Shown piece after piece: positions 8,318-17,568 of a DNA stretch of 64,000 nucleotides. The notes beneath the pieces were generated by a model that was given only the letters and a program-made list of their open reading frames with translations, did not search any database and had not been told where the DNA came from. Position numbers and translations under genes: made by a program. The stretch is from Salinimicrobium sp. TH3. GTDB taxonomy: Bacteria; Bacteroidota; Bacteroidia; Flavobacteriales; Flavobacteriaceae. Position 1 is the stretch's first letter, and each line of letters begins with the position of its first letter. The stretch covers positions 124,001-188,000 of the forward strand of contig NZ_JAPONB010000008.1 of assembly GCF_026676115.1 (NCBI RefSeq). The letters run 5' to 3'.

Positions 8318-10627
8318 TTAAAACTTATAGCCAACCCCCAATCCTGCATGAAAATTCTGAGGCATTCCGGGATAAAAGTATCGCGGTGCAGCGCCACCAA
8401 AGCCTACGGCATTTGGAATTACCGAGGCAGCATATTCCTCATCAAGTGCATTGTTCACTCCACCAAAAATTTCGATTTCCCAGTCATTCATCACCCCGGA
8501 CCTAAACATCTCCAGTGGTTTCAAAGAAGCTTTAAAATGCAGAAGATCATAGGAACTTCTATATTCTGTGTTGGCATCGTTAAGAGGCATTTGTCCTTCA
8601 TACTGGTAGGTAGTGCGCAGGCTTAGACCAAAGGAAGTTATTAGATCTAGCCCCGCATTAACGGTTTCCTGCGGGACTGCAGGAAGATCATTTCCCGAAA
8701 AGTCCTCTTCTTCATCTATGAATTCATCAAAGCTGAAAGAATTGTAAGCTGCATTGACAAAAGTACGGGCGCGAAGTGTCGAAAATATTGGGAAGTTATA
8801 ATTTAGCAGGAGTTCTAACCCGTTATGGTCGGTTTTTCCCGCATTGCGGCCAATATATTGATCTTCGGCCACACGTTCGGCCACTAAGAGATTGTCGACC
8901 TGTATTGAAAAAGCTGCAACTTCAGCGTATAAACGGTTATTCAGGAAGTTCCCTTTGAAGCCCGCTTCATAATTGATCCCCGTTTCAGGCTTCAGGTTTG
9001 TATTGATCAAACCTTCCGGAGTAAGGGTTTCGGCTACTGTAGGAGTGGAAAATCCATGGCTCACAGTGGCATACAAATTCTTTCCGGGAGAAACTGAATA
9101 TACAGCACCAAACCTTGGCGAAAGCACATCCTCAAAAGTATAATCACCCGATTGGTCTACTTCATCTTCCTCGTATAAATCGCTTAGTTCGTAGGAGGTG
9201 GAATTCAAATTCAATCCTACCTCCAGCTTTAACCGGGAAGTGACTTGCAAATTCCATTGAAAAAAGAAGTTATAATAGATCCTGTCCTGCTCATTATGGC
9301 TCAAATTAATTCCGGGGACACTTCCTGCATTCTCAAATTGCTCATAAAGATTCTCATAAGTGGCAATGTCATACCACTCATTGTAAAGTTCCATCCCAAA
9401 ACTCACACGGGAAGGCGCATTTAGAAAATCCCCCTCGAGATTGAATTTTGTCCTGGCTCCCAAAGCCGTTTGCTCTTCATTGAGAATATCAAATGGTCTT
9501 GGCTCATAAGCATCTCTAAAAGTGCCATAAATACTGGTAGTATTGTAAAAAGTTTCACTAAAGTTGTACTTGTAGGACAGTCCCAGCAAACCTTTGTCAT
9601 AAGATTCATAACCTCTTGCCGCGCCCCATGTAAAAGCTGCCGAAGAAGGGTCTGCGAGCAAGGTTTCCCGGTTTAAAGAACTTGGTATAAAAGCTTTAAG
9701 CCGAACAAAATGCCCCAGTACCGATAACTGCCCGTTTTCTCCCGAGGTGACCTGCCCAAACATGGTAAAAGAATCACGGTCATAAGCCGAATTATCCCGC
9801 CAGCCATCGGTTTCGACATGGTTATATGTTGCCACTAAATTTGAAGATTCAGAGGCATGGGAGGCCTGCATAGTTCCACGTATTAAGTTATAGCTGCCAT
9901 AAGTTCCTTTTACCTTTGCACTGGTTCCCTGCTTCTCTGCCCGGGCAGGGAAAAGAGTGATAACTCCACCAAGACCGGCCCCATAAACACTGGAGGTAGG
10001 TCCTTTTATGATCTCGACACGTTCTACAACCGCGGGATCCAGGTCATCAAGCGTGGTTTCACCTTCGGCGCTGGTAATTGGGATCTCCATAAAATAAGCC
10101 TTTACCCTGTTGGTGCTATATTGAGACCGTGCACCAACTCCGCGAATACTCATTTTATTCGTATTTAGGGCACCTTGATGCACATTCACTCCCGGTACAG
10201 TACTAAAGTTCTGCATTATGTTGGTCTCATCAAACCTTTGCAGCTCTTCCCCACTCAACACAGACACAGCCGATGGAGTTTGAAGAAGCTCCTGCGGAAT
10301 TATGGTACTGCGAAGCACAACTTCGGAAAGAGAACCTTCGGAAGGTGCAAGTAACACTATTAAGTCTTCTGAATATTTTTCGATATGAAGGACCTTACGG
10401 CCATAACCCGGATAGTCAAAAATGACATTTACAGGCAGCTCTTCCACCGAAAGCAAAAATTCCCCTGAAGGACCGGAATAAACGGGTTCAGAAATATTTT
10501 CAGAAGTGATTTTAACCTTTTCAAGTGGTTTACCGGTAAAGGCATCGGCTACTTTTCCTTTTATGTTCTGGGCAGTAAGATTTCCGAAGAAAATAAAGAT
10601 AGAGAGCAGAAAAAGATATTTTCTCAA
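8318..10627 (-). CDS. TonB-dependent outer-membrane receptor
   Basis: A 769-residue receptor with a signal peptide (MRKYLFLLSIFIFFGNLTAQ). It has a CarboxypepD_reg-like/DUF4480-like N-terminal domain (NIKGKVADAFTGKPLEKVKI, about 20-105), then a plug domain (SAVSVLSGEELQRFDETN to VERVEIIKGPTSSVYG, about 115-230) and a 22-strand type barrel ending in the aromatic residue of GLGVGYKF. Plug motifs resemble FecA/ferric-siderophore receptors more than SusC: it is shorter than SusC and has no SusD partner nearby. Substrate is probably an iron chelate; not proven. Monocistronic, with heptamer repeats at its 3' end. Confidence 0.93.
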   Translation of the reverse strand: MRKYLFLLSIFIFFGNLTAQNIKGKVADAFTGKPLEKVKITSENISEPVYSGPSGEFLLSVEELPVNVIFDYPGYGRKVLHIEKYSEDLIVLLAPSEGSLSEVVLRSTIIPQELLQTPSAVSVLSGEELQRFDETNIMQNFSTVPGVNVHQGALNTNKMSIRGVGARSQYSTNRVKAYFMEIPITSAEGETTLDDLDPAVVERVEIIKGPTSSVYGAGLGGVITLFPARAEKQGTSAKVKGTYGSYNLIRGTMQASHASESSNLVATYNHVETDGWRDNSAYDRDSFTMFGQVTSGENGQLSVLGHFVRLKAFIPSSLNRETLLADPSSAAFTWGAARGYESYDKGLLGLSYKYNFSETFYNTTSIYGTFRDAYEPRPFDILNEEQTALGARTKFNLEGDFLNAPSRVSFGMELYNEWYDIATYENLYEQFENAGSVPGINLSHNEQDRIYYNFFFQWNLQVTSRLKLEVGLNLNSTSYELSDLYEEDEVDQSGDYTFEDVLSPRFGAVYSVSPGKNLYATVSHGFSTPTVAETLTPEGLINTNLKPETGINYEAGFKGNFLNNRLYAEVAAFSIQVDNLLVAERVAEDQYIGRNAGKTDHNGLELLLNYNFPIFSTLRARTFVNAAYNSFSFDEFIDEEEDFSGNDLPAVPQETVNAGLDLITSFGLSLRTTYQYEGQMPLNDANTEYRSSYDLLHFKASLKPLEMFRSGVMNDWEIEIFGGVNNALDEEYAASVIPNAVGFGGAAPRYFYPGMPQNFHAGLGVGYKF

Positions 10628-10660
10628 GATGTGTGTTTTGTTTTCCTAATGGAAATAAGT

Positions 10661-10680
10661 TTGAAAAATGGCATTTTTGG
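10661..10680. repeat. CAAAAATG-type palindrome upstream of the TonB receptor
   Basis: TTGAAAAATG-GCATTTTTGG, arms GAAAAATG/CATTTTT, in the 191-bp gap between the divergent TonB receptor and M14 peptidase genes. Confidence 0.5.
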
Positions 10681-10818
10681 CATCTCACCTTTTACTCAAA
10701 GCAAAAGCCATAGCTAAAATAAGCTTTTTTTGAAGCCTGGAAAAGCCTGCTTTATTCTTAGCATTTCTTTAGGCTTTTGAAGTTTTTCTTTATGTTTACA
10801 GCTGTTAAAAATCCCTGC

Positions 10819-12570
10819 ATGAAAAAGATTCTGTTTCTGGCGATCTTCGCTCTTGGCCTAAGCTCCTGTGATTTTTCTAATTACATTTTGGAACAGGATT
10901 ATGATTTCACTACTGTTTTTGAAAAATCTGGAGGAACCGAGACTGCCACATATACCGAAATCATTGATTATTACGAAGATCTCGCTGCTGTATATTCCAC
11001 AATAAACCTTAAGCGCATTGGAGAGACCGACAGTGGAGAACCCCTGCACCTGGTTACTTACAGCCGTAACCGGGAATTTGATTTTGAGAACCTTAGGGCA
11101 GATCATAGCGTTGTAATGATCAATAACGGGATTCATCCCGGGGAAAGTGATGGGATTGATGCTACTATGATGTTGTTTCGGGACCTGGCCCAGGATTCAA
11201 TCGCGCTTCCTGAAAATACGGTCATTGCAGCAATTCCTGTCTACAACGTAGGTGGCGCATTGAACCGCAATTCCTTTACCCGTACGAACCAAAATGGCCC
11301 CAAAGCTTACGGTTTTCGTGGAAATGCACAGAACTACGATCTCAACCGGGATTTCATCAAAGCCGACACAAAAAATACCCGCAGCTTTTATGAGATTTTT
11401 CATTTAGTTGACCCGGATATTTTTATTGATACTCATGTTAGCAACGGGGCCGATTATCAATACACCCTCACTCATCTTTTTACTCAACATGACCAGATGG
11501 GTGGAGCCCTTGGTAATTATATTAAGACCGATTTGAGACCCGCCCTGGAAAAAGCGCTAAAAAAGAAGGATTGGGAGGTCACTCCTTATGTTAATGTATT
11601 TGGAGATGTTCCTGAAAAGGGATTTTCACAGTTCCTTGATACTCCCCGCTACTCCACGGGATACGCTGCTCTTTGGAACACCCTTGGAGTCATGGTAGAA
11701 ACTCATATGCTTAAGCCTTACGACAAAAGGGTGCGGGGCACTTATGAATTTTTGCGCTCTATGATCGACCTTGCCGACGAGGATACTGAATTGATAAAAA
11801 AGCTACGGGCAAAAGACCTGAAAGAATTCCATAGCAAAAACAATTATGCCTTTGATTTTGTGATTGACAGCAGTGAAGTTTCAAATTTGGAGTTCAAAGG
11901 TTATGAACCAAAAAGAATTCCCAGCGAGGTAACAGGTTTTGAACGGCTTAAATATGACACAACCCGTCCATTTACCAAACCTGTTGATTATTACGACAAC
12001 TTTACGGCTTCCCGGGAGGTGAAAATGCCACAAGGCTACATTGTGCCCCAGGCATGGTGGCCGGTTTTGGATCTATTAGAAATGAATAACGTAGAAATGA
12101 TCCCCTTTGAAAAGGACACTAGTATGGTTGTTGAGGTTTATACCATAAAGAACTACGAGACACGGGAAAATACTTATGAAGGTCATTACCCGCACTCTAA
12201 TGTGGAGGTGGAAACCAACAGACAAAAGGTGAATCTTAGAAAAGGAGATGTTTTTATACCCATAAAACAAAAAGCAGCAAAATATCTAATGGCGACACTG
12301 GAACCTGAGGCTTCGGATTCTTTCTTTAACTGGAATTTCTTCGACAGTGTCCTGCAGCAAAAAGAAGGATTCTCCCCTTATGTTTTTGAGGAAATTGCTA
12401 GAGAATTTTTGGATGATCATCCCGAGATCGAAGAAGAGTTTATGGCTAAGAAAACAAGCGACCCTGAATTTGCGGCAAACTGGTACGCACAGTTGGCCTG
12501 GATACATAAAAAAAGTGAACACTATGAAAGTTCACATTTAAGATACCCGGTCTTTAGAGTGAACCGGTAA
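10819..12570 (+). CDS. M14 family zinc carboxypeptidase lipoprotein
   Basis: A 583-residue secreted metallopeptidase. I start at the ATG at 10819 because it gives a clean lipoprotein signal (MKKILFLAIFALGLSSC, lipobox LSSC, Cys17); an in-frame ATG at 10777 would bury it. Zinc ligands follow the M14 pattern: H106 and E109 in GIHPGESDG, H206 in DTHVSNG, with candidate catalytic E294 in VETHM. A large C-terminal region (about 340-583) has no motif I recognise. Probably removes C-terminal amino acids from peptides in the periplasm or at the cell surface. The 3' end overlaps the convergent NUDIX gene by 33 bp. Confidence 0.9.
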   Translation: MKKILFLAIFALGLSSCDFSNYILEQDYDFTTVFEKSGGTETATYTEIIDYYEDLAAVYSTINLKRIGETDSGEPLHLVTYSRNREFDFENLRADHSVVMINNGIHPGESDGIDATMMLFRDLAQDSIALPENTVIAAIPVYNVGGALNRNSFTRTNQNGPKAYGFRGNAQNYDLNRDFIKADTKNTRSFYEIFHLVDPDIFIDTHVSNGADYQYTLTHLFTQHDQMGGALGNYIKTDLRPALEKALKKKDWEVTPYVNVFGDVPEKGFSQFLDTPRYSTGYAALWNTLGVMVETHMLKPYDKRVRGTYEFLRSMIDLADEDTELIKKLRAKDLKEFHSKNNYAFDFVIDSSEVSNLEFKGYEPKRIPSEVTGFERLKYDTTRPFTKPVDYYDNFTASREVKMPQGYIVPQAWWPVLDLLEMNNVEMIPFEKDTSMVVEVYTIKNYETRENTYEGHYPHSNVEVETNRQKVNLRKGDVFIPIKQKAAKYLMATLEPEASDSFFNWNFFDSVLQQKEGFSPYVFEEIAREFLDDHPEIEEEFMAKKTSDPEFAANWYAQLAWIHKKSEHYESSHLRYPVFRVNR

Positions 12571-13161
12571 GATCTCTTCGGGGAAGAGTAGTTTAATATT
12601 GGCATAGGATTTCTTAAGAGCCTTTTGCGCCTTCTCCATGTCCTTCCACTTCACCTTTTTAATACCTTCCTTTTCTTCGGGGATAAGTTCGCCGTCATAG
12701 TCGGTCGTCATTTCATACCAGTAGGTAACTTTAAGCCTGTAGCGCCCTTTACGCTGAAAGATGTGATACGTTGTTTGCAGAAATTTGGAGATCTTTAGAT
12801 TTTTCACACCCGTCTCCTCTTCTACCTCACGAATAGCTCCTGTTTCGATACTCTCATTCTTTTCCACTTTTCCTTTAGGGAGATCCCACCGGCCGTTGCG
12901 GTAAATGAACAGCACCTCTTTTTTGGAGTTTAGGACCATTCCTCCCCCGGCAGTAACTACAGGTAATTTCTTAAAAAGGTGTTTTAGCAGCTTCTCCTTT
13001 TTTTCATGGTAAAGATTCACATAGAGCAACTTACCTTTGTTAATTTTTTTAATAATCCTCTTTAATTTCACCTCTTTTAACGGAACGGAAACATATTTTT
13101 CACCCAAATCCTTTTCCGTAGAGAGAATAATAGGAATATCATTTACAAAAACTTTATACAT
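12538..13161 (-). CDS. NUDIX hydrolase
   Basis: A 207-residue protein with a complete Nudix box (GKVEKNESIETGAIREVEEETGV compressed as GX5EX7REVEEETG) in its second half. It hydrolyses a nucleoside diphosphate linked to another moiety; the substrate is unknown. The N-terminal about 75 residues (MYKVFVNDIPIILSTEKD...) are a small extra domain found with this flavobacterial family, upstream of VVTAGGGMVLNSK. I choose the ATG at 13161 (an upstream in-frame codon at 13197 overlaps pyrE). That leaves 7 bp between it and the divergent pyrE ATG, so at least one of the two promoters must lie inside the neighbouring gene. Confidence 0.9.
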   Translation of the reverse strand: MYKVFVNDIPIILSTEKDLGEKYVSVPLKEVKLKRIIKKINKGKLLYVNLYHEKKEKLLKHLFKKLPVVTAGGGMVLNSKKEVLFIYRNGRWDLPKGKVEKNESIETGAIREVEEETGVKNLKISKFLQTTYHIFQRKGRYRLKVTYWYEMTTDYDGELIPEEKEGIKKVKWKDMEKAQKALKKSYANIKLLFPEEILPVHSKDRVS

Positions 13162-13164
13162 TTG
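13157..13164 (+). promoter_or_regulatory. -7 box of pyrE, predicting a leaderless mRNA
   Basis: TACATTTG ends 4 bp before the pyrE ATG (13169). With Bacteroidota spacing, transcription would start at or next to the A of the start codon. No TTTG lies 21 bp upstream, so the promoter is incomplete. Confidence 0.45.
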
Positions 13165-13168
13165 CACT

Positions 13169-13810
13169 ATGATTTTAGACAAGGAAACAGCTCGCAAAAC
13201 TGCTGAGTTATTATTGCAAATTAAAGCAATAAAATTAGATGCACAACAAGGGTTTAAGTGGGCGAGCGGCTGGAACTCTCCTATTTACTGTGATAACCGC
13301 ATTATTCTTTCCTATCCTCCCATCCGCAATTTTGTAAGGGAACATATGGCGCGGCAAATAGAGCAGCTCTATGGTAAAGCCGACGTGATTGCGGGAGTTG
13401 CCACGGGCGCCATAGGAATAGGAATGCTGGTTGCAGAATACCTTAGCCTGCCTTTTGCATACGTTAGGCCCGAACCAAAATCCCATGGTAGAAAGAACCA
13501 GATAGAGGGAAAAGTTGAGGACGGTCAAACGGTTGTTGTGATTGAAGACCTTATAAGTACAGGAAATAGCAGCCTGAATGCGGTAAAAGCATTACAGGAA
13601 GCCAATCTCCAGATAAAGGGGATGCTCGGCATTTTTTCTTATGGGTTTGAAACCGCCAACCAGAATTTTAAAGAAGCAAATATTGAACTACACACCTTAA
13701 GTAACTATGATTACCTTTTGGAAGTAGCTTTGAAAACAAATTATATAAATCAAGCCGAAAGCGAGCTCCTGAAAAGCTGGCACAAAGATCCGGCTAACTG
13801 GAAAAAATAA
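13169..13810 (+). CDS. pyrE: Orotate phosphoribosyltransferase
   Basis: Converts orotate plus PRPP to OMP in pyrimidine synthesis. 213 residues. The PRPP-binding loop is VVVIEDLISTGNSS, and the catalytic region contains RPEPKSHGRKNQIEG with the conserved Lys/Arg/His. I start at MILDKETARKTAELL (13169), the normal N-terminus of bacterial PyrE; the longer frame from 13037 is antisense to the NUDIX gene. Followed after 3 bp by the SRPBCC gene, clearly co-transcribed. Confidence 0.96.
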   Translation: MILDKETARKTAELLLQIKAIKLDAQQGFKWASGWNSPIYCDNRIILSYPPIRNFVREHMARQIEQLYGKADVIAGVATGAIGIGMLVAEYLSLPFAYVRPEPKSHGRKNQIEGKVEDGQTVVVIEDLISTGNSSLNAVKALQEANLQIKGMLGIFSYGFETANQNFKEANIELHTLSNYDYLLEVALKTNYINQAESELLKSWHKDPANWKK

Positions 13811-13813
13811 GCC

Positions 13814-14206
13814 ATGGAATTACAGAGTGATAAGGTAACAGTACAGAAGAATCAGCAGGAATTGTTCAATTTCCTCACAGACGTGAGTAACTACGAACAG
13901 ATCATGCCCGAAAGCAAGGAAAAGTTTGAAGTAAAATCTCAGGACACTTTTGCTTTTGCACTTAAGGGAATGCCCGAGATTGCTCTCCAAATAAAGGAGA
14001 CCCGGGAACCGGAGTTTATTAAACTGGGATCTACTTCAGATAAATTTAATTTCTCACTTGATGTGGAAATCGAGTCGCTTGGAGAAAACCAAAGTTCTGC
14101 ACAATTATTCTTCCACGGGAAGTTTAATACTATGATGGCAATGATGGTTAAGGGACCTCTTAAGAAGTTCATTACGAACTTGTCAGAAAATTTGGCGAAG
14201 ATCTAA
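13814..14206 (+). CDS. SRPBCC (START-like) superfamily protein
   Basis: 130 residues with a polyketide-cyclase/START-like pattern: an N-terminal strand and helix (VTVQKNQQELFNFLTDVSNYEQIMP) and a C-terminal amphipathic helix (GPLKKFITNLSENLAKI) flanking beta strands. This fold binds hydrophobic ligands. It sits 3 bp after pyrE, an arrangement I recognise from other Flavobacteria, but no role in pyrimidine synthesis is known. The stop region overlaps the convergent birA by 4 bp. Confidence 0.8.
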   Translation: MELQSDKVTVQKNQQELFNFLTDVSNYEQIMPESKEKFEVKSQDTFAFALKGMPEIALQIKETREPEFIKLGSTSDKFNFSLDVEIESLGENQSSAQLFFHGKFNTMMAMMVKGPLKKFITNLSENLAKI

Positions 14207-14934
14207 TAGCAAAGACTAACTTCTTTCAGATCAAATTCGGCAGTTTCCTCTTCATCTTTTTGCACCAGCAGTTTTCCTGCCGGGGTGACATCGAGGATCA
14301 TTCCGGTAAAGAGTTGCCCGTCGGGATATTTAAAGGTAGATGGTATCAACCTGCGAAAAAGGTCATTTTTATAGGCGCTTAATATAGCTTCGGAGTTTTC
14401 TTCGGAAAGTTCTGCGAAACCGGATTCCAATTCCTTCAGAATTACTTTCAGCACTTCATCCAGCTCGAACTCCTGTCCTGTGACAGTGCTCATGGATGCA
14501 GCTTGTGGCAGGTTTTGAAAATTTTTTTGATTAACATTAAGACCAACTCCAATAATAGACCCCACAACTTTTCCTTCAGCAAGAATATTTTCAATAAGAA
14601 TTCCCGCCACCTTCTGGTTTGCTGACAAGATGTCGTTAGGCCATTTTATTTTAAGCCGTGGCAGTAGAAAACTTTTTAGTGCAGTGAGCAAGGAAGTTGC
14701 AACCGTGGCGCTTAACAAAAATTGGTGGGCGGGATTTATTTTTGGACGGGGCAAAAATACCGAAAAAGTAAGGTTCTTACCCTCTTCGGCGTCCCAGGAG
14801 GTTCCCCGTTGCCCCCTGCCCTGCAATTGTTTTTTTGCCACAATGCAGGTTAGTGGCAGTTGAGAATTCTCTTTAAGGAGCTCCCGGGCAAAAGAATTGG
14901 TAGAGTTGATGGCACTAACTTTGATAAGGTGCAT
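14203..14934 (-). CDS. birA: Biotin--[acetyl-CoA/pyruvate carboxylase] ligase
   Basis: Attaches biotin to carrier-domain lysines via biotinyl-AMP. 243 residues with the adenylate loop GRGQRGTSWD and the conserved KIKWPNDI, and a C-terminal SH3-like domain (PDGQLFTGMILDVTPAGKL). There is no N-terminal winged helix, so it is a monofunctional ligase and not a biotin-operon repressor. A likely client in this window is pyruvate carboxylase (K1115). Divergent from rsfS. Confidence 0.94.
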   Translation of the reverse strand: MHLIKVSAINSTNSFARELLKENSQLPLTCIVAKKQLQGRGQRGTSWDAEEGKNLTFSVFLPRPKINPAHQFLLSATVATSLLTALKSFLLPRLKIKWPNDILSANQKVAGILIENILAEGKVVGSIIGVGLNVNQKNFQNLPQAASMSTVTGQEFELDEVLKVILKELESGFAELSEENSEAILSAYKNDLFRRLIPSTFKYPDGQLFTGMILDVTPAGKLLVQKDEEETAEFDLKEVSLCY

Positions 14935-15001
14935 ACGAACGATAGATAAAGCTGGCGTTAAATGTTATGAAAACCAAGGTTCAAAAAACCTTAAAAAGTA
15001 A

Positions 15002-15009
15002 TAACTTTG
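15002..15009 (+). promoter_or_regulatory. -7 box of the rsfS-ftsH operon
   Basis: TAACTTTG, 19 bp before the rsfS ATG. An AAGGTT/AACCTT hairpin (14976-14992) lies just upstream where the -33 element would be; no TTTG is visible there. Confidence 0.5.
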
Positions 15010-15028
15010 CGCAAAGAAAATAAATTTA

Positions 15029-15400
15029 ATGGTAAAAAAAGAAGCTAACAACGACATACTTATAGCACATATAATCAAGGGGATTGAAGAAGTTAAAGGA
15101 AATGACATTGACATTCTTGATCTTCGGGAAATAGAAAATACTGTTTGCGATTATTTCATAATCTGTAATGGAACATCAAATACGCAGGTAAATGCCATCG
15201 TAAATTCCATTCAAAAAACCGTTAGCAAATCCCTTAAAGACAAACCCTGGCATATTGAAGGATCGGACAATGCCGAATGGGTACTAATGGATTACGTAAG
15301 TGTGGTAGTGCATGTTTTCCAAAAGCACATAAGAGAATTTTACGATATTGAGAGTCTTTGGGGGGATGCAAAATCCACTTCAATTGAAACAAATTATTAA
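15029..15400 (+). CDS. rsfS: Ribosomal silencing factor RsfS
   Basis: 123 residues of the Iojap/RsfS family (DUF143): DILDLREIENTVCDYFIICNG, IEGSDNAEWVLMDY and VVVHVFQKHIREFYDIESLW are the conserved blocks. It binds L14 (uL14) of the large subunit and blocks subunit joining in starvation. Located 17 bp upstream of ftsH in the same operon, which is usual in Bacteroidota and couples ribosome silencing with membrane protein quality control. Confidence 0.95.
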   Translation: MVKKEANNDILIAHIIKGIEEVKGNDIDILDLREIENTVCDYFIICNGTSNTQVNAIVNSIQKTVSKSLKDKPWHIEGSDNAEWVLMDYVSVVVHVFQKHIREFYDIESLWGDAKSTSIETNY

Positions 15401-15417
15401 GAGTTAAGAAAGAACGC

Positions 15418-17469
15418 ATGGCCAAAGAGCAATCTAAAAATAAAGAGCCCAAAAAGCCTAAATTCAGTGCATACTGGATTTATGCCGCTATAATACTTGT
15501 TTTCCTGGGAATCAATTTTTACAGTGGAAGCGGGTTCAATGAACCTGCCAAAACCAATCCCGCTGAATTCCTGGATTATCTTGAGCAGGGGGACGTAGAG
15601 AAAGTGGTTATAGTAAACCGCAACCAGGCAAGGGTATTCCTTACCGAAGAAGCGAAGTCAAAGGAAGTACACAAGGATGCAGTCCAGGAGGAAATTTTCC
15701 CCGGTGGAGATTCTCCAGCCTATACTTTTGAATTTGGAGATCTTCAAAATCTAGAAGACGATATTAGAGAGGTAAAAGCCGAAACTAATGTTGATACCCC
15801 TGTGGTATTTGAGACCCAGCAAAATTTATTAGGGGATATCCTGTTGACCCTGTTACCTTTTATCCTAATCATTGGAATATGGATCTTCATCATGCGACGC
15901 ATGAGTGGAGGTGCAGGCGGAGGTGCCGGAGGCCAGATCTTCAATATTGGAAAATCTAAAGCCAAACTCTTTGATCAAAATACAGATGTAAAAGTTTCCT
16001 TTAAAGATGTAGCCGGACTTGAAGGAGCGAAAGAAGAAGTTCAGGAAATCGTGGACTTTCTTAAGCAGCCAGAAAAATATACCTCTTTAGGAGGAAAGAT
16101 CCCTAAAGGAGCCTTATTAGTAGGTCCTCCGGGAACCGGAAAGACCCTATTGGCAAAGGCCGTGGCAGGAGAGGCAAAAGTTCCTTTCTTCTCACTTTCG
16201 GGATCAGATTTTGTAGAGATGTTCGTAGGTGTTGGAGCTTCAAGGGTAAGAGACCTTTTCAAACAGGCCAAGGAGAAATCCCCTGCAATTATCTTTATTG
16301 ATGAAATTGATGCCATTGGACGTGCCCGCGGAAAAAGTAATTTCTCCGGCTCTAACGATGAGCGTGAGAATACCCTTAACCAGCTTCTTACAGAAATGGA
16401 TGGTTTTGGGACGAACACAAATGTGATCGTACTTGCAGCTACCAACAGGGCCGATGTACTTGACAAAGCCCTTATGCGTGCCGGAAGGTTTGACAGGCAG
16501 ATCTATGTTGATCTACCCGATGTTAGGGAACGACAGGAAATATTTGAAGTTCACCTTAGACCTCTTAAGAAAGTAGCAGACGAGCTGGATACTGAGTTCA
16601 TGGCGAAACAAACCCCTGGATTCTCGGGTGCCGATATTGCCAATGTTTGTAATGAAGCGGCTCTTATTGCCGCCCGTAAAGGCAAAACTGCCGTTGGTAA
16701 ACAGGATTTCCTTGATGCAGTAGATCGTATTGTAGGTGGTCTTGAGAAAAAGAATAAGATCATTACTCCCGAGGAGAAGCAGGCAATTGCTTTCCACGAA
16801 GCAGGACATGCTACAGTAAGCTGGATCCTGGAGCACGCCGCACCATTAGTTAAAGTTACTATTGTACCTCGTGGACAGTCTCTGGGTGCTGCATGGTATC
16901 TTCCGGAAGAAAGACTTATTGTAAGGCCAGAACAAATGCTTGATGAAATGTGTGCTGCTCTTGGAGGACGTGCTGCCGAAAAGGTGATTTTCAACAAAAT
17001 TTCCACAGGAGCTCTTAGTGACCTGGAAAAGGTCACCAAGCAGGCAAGGGCCATGGTGACCGTTTATGGACTTAATGATAAAGTAGGAAACCTTACTTAT
17101 CACGATTCTTCGGGACAGAGTGAATACAACTTCACTAAGCCGTACAGTGAAAAAACTTCAGAATTAATAGATAAAGAGATTTCAAATCTTATTGAAGAAC
17201 AGTATCAAAGAGCTATAAAATTACTTGAAGAAAACAAGGACAAGCTTACCAAACTGGCTGAGATCCTGCTGGAGAAAGAGGTTATTTTTAAAGACAATCT
17301 TGAAGAGATCTTTGGAAAGAGGCCATTCAAAAGCAGGGATGAGATCATGAGCGGCAATAGCCAGGAAAAAAAGGTCCCCGCAAAGGAAGAGACGGTTACC
17401 GAAAGAACGATCCCCGGCGACACAGCGCCTTCAGAGCCTCAAGACGCTCCGACTTCCGAAGGAAAATAA
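15418..17469 (+). CDS. ftsH: ATP-dependent zinc metalloprotease FtsH
   Basis: A membrane-anchored AAA+ protease, 683 residues. Two transmembrane helices (about 16-36 and 140-160) flank a periplasmic FtsH_ext domain. The AAA+ module has Walker A GPPGTGKT at 236-243, Walker B IIFIDEID and the SRH near 350. The M41 protease has HEAGH (zinc ligands H460 and H464, catalytic E461) and an Asp ligand in LSDLEK near 537. The tail is low-complexity, rich in Lys, Glu, Pro and Thr. It degrades unassembled membrane proteins and LpxC-type regulators. A strong terminator follows at 17486-17527. Confidence 0.97.
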   Translation: MAKEQSKNKEPKKPKFSAYWIYAAIILVFLGINFYSGSGFNEPAKTNPAEFLDYLEQGDVEKVVIVNRNQARVFLTEEAKSKEVHKDAVQEEIFPGGDSPAYTFEFGDLQNLEDDIREVKAETNVDTPVVFETQQNLLGDILLTLLPFILIIGIWIFIMRRMSGGAGGGAGGQIFNIGKSKAKLFDQNTDVKVSFKDVAGLEGAKEEVQEIVDFLKQPEKYTSLGGKIPKGALLVGPPGTGKTLLAKAVAGEAKVPFFSLSGSDFVEMFVGVGASRVRDLFKQAKEKSPAIIFIDEIDAIGRARGKSNFSGSNDERENTLNQLLTEMDGFGTNTNVIVLAATNRADVLDKALMRAGRFDRQIYVDLPDVRERQEIFEVHLRPLKKVADELDTEFMAKQTPGFSGADIANVCNEAALIAARKGKTAVGKQDFLDAVDRIVGGLEKKNKIITPEEKQAIAFHEAGHATVSWILEHAAPLVKVTIVPRGQSLGAAWYLPEERLIVRPEQMLDEMCAALGGRAAEKVIFNKISTGALSDLEKVTKQARAMVTVYGLNDKVGNLTYHDSSGQSEYNFTKPYSEKTSELIDKEISNLIEEQYQRAIKLLEENKDKLTKLAEILLEKEVIFKDNLEEIFGKRPFKSRDEIMSGNSQEKKVPAKEETVTERTIPGDTAPSEPQDAPTSEGK

Positions 17470-17485
17470 TATATAAAATACCCGG

Positions 17486-17527
17486 AAAAAATCTTAACTT
17501 ACCCTAATCTGTAAGTTAAGATTTTTT
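17486..17527 (+). terminator. ftsH terminator overlapping the LUD promoter
   Basis: Perfect 17-bp stem (AAAAAATCTTAACTTAC and its complement at 17511-17527) with an 8-nt loop, ending in a T6 run, 16 bp past ftsH. Its last T is the first base of the TACCTTTG -7 box of the next gene. A-runs on the other arm make it bidirectional. Confidence 0.9.
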
Positions 17528-17534
17528 ACCTTTG
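17527..17534 (+). promoter_or_regulatory. -7 box of the LUD-cdsA-psd operon
   Basis: TACCTTTG. The -33 position falls inside the loop and right arm of the ftsH terminator (17502-17511), where no TTTG is seen. Predicted transcript start about 17538, leader about 30 nt. Confidence 0.5.
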
Positions 17535-17568
17535 GGTGAAATGCTACCCTGAGTAACCGAAAACCTAT

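Noticed and set aside
8318-10627. SusC-type receptor of a polysaccharide utilisation locus
   Set aside because: Too short for SusC and no SusD, glycoside hydrolase or sulfatase gene nearby.
13037-13168. N-terminal extension of pyrE
   Set aside because: It is antisense to the NUDIX gene; the PyrE N-terminus is intact from 13169.
15744-15965. Minus-strand frame within ftsH
   Set aside because: Low-complexity Pro/Ala text produced by the Gly-rich linker of FtsH read in antisense.
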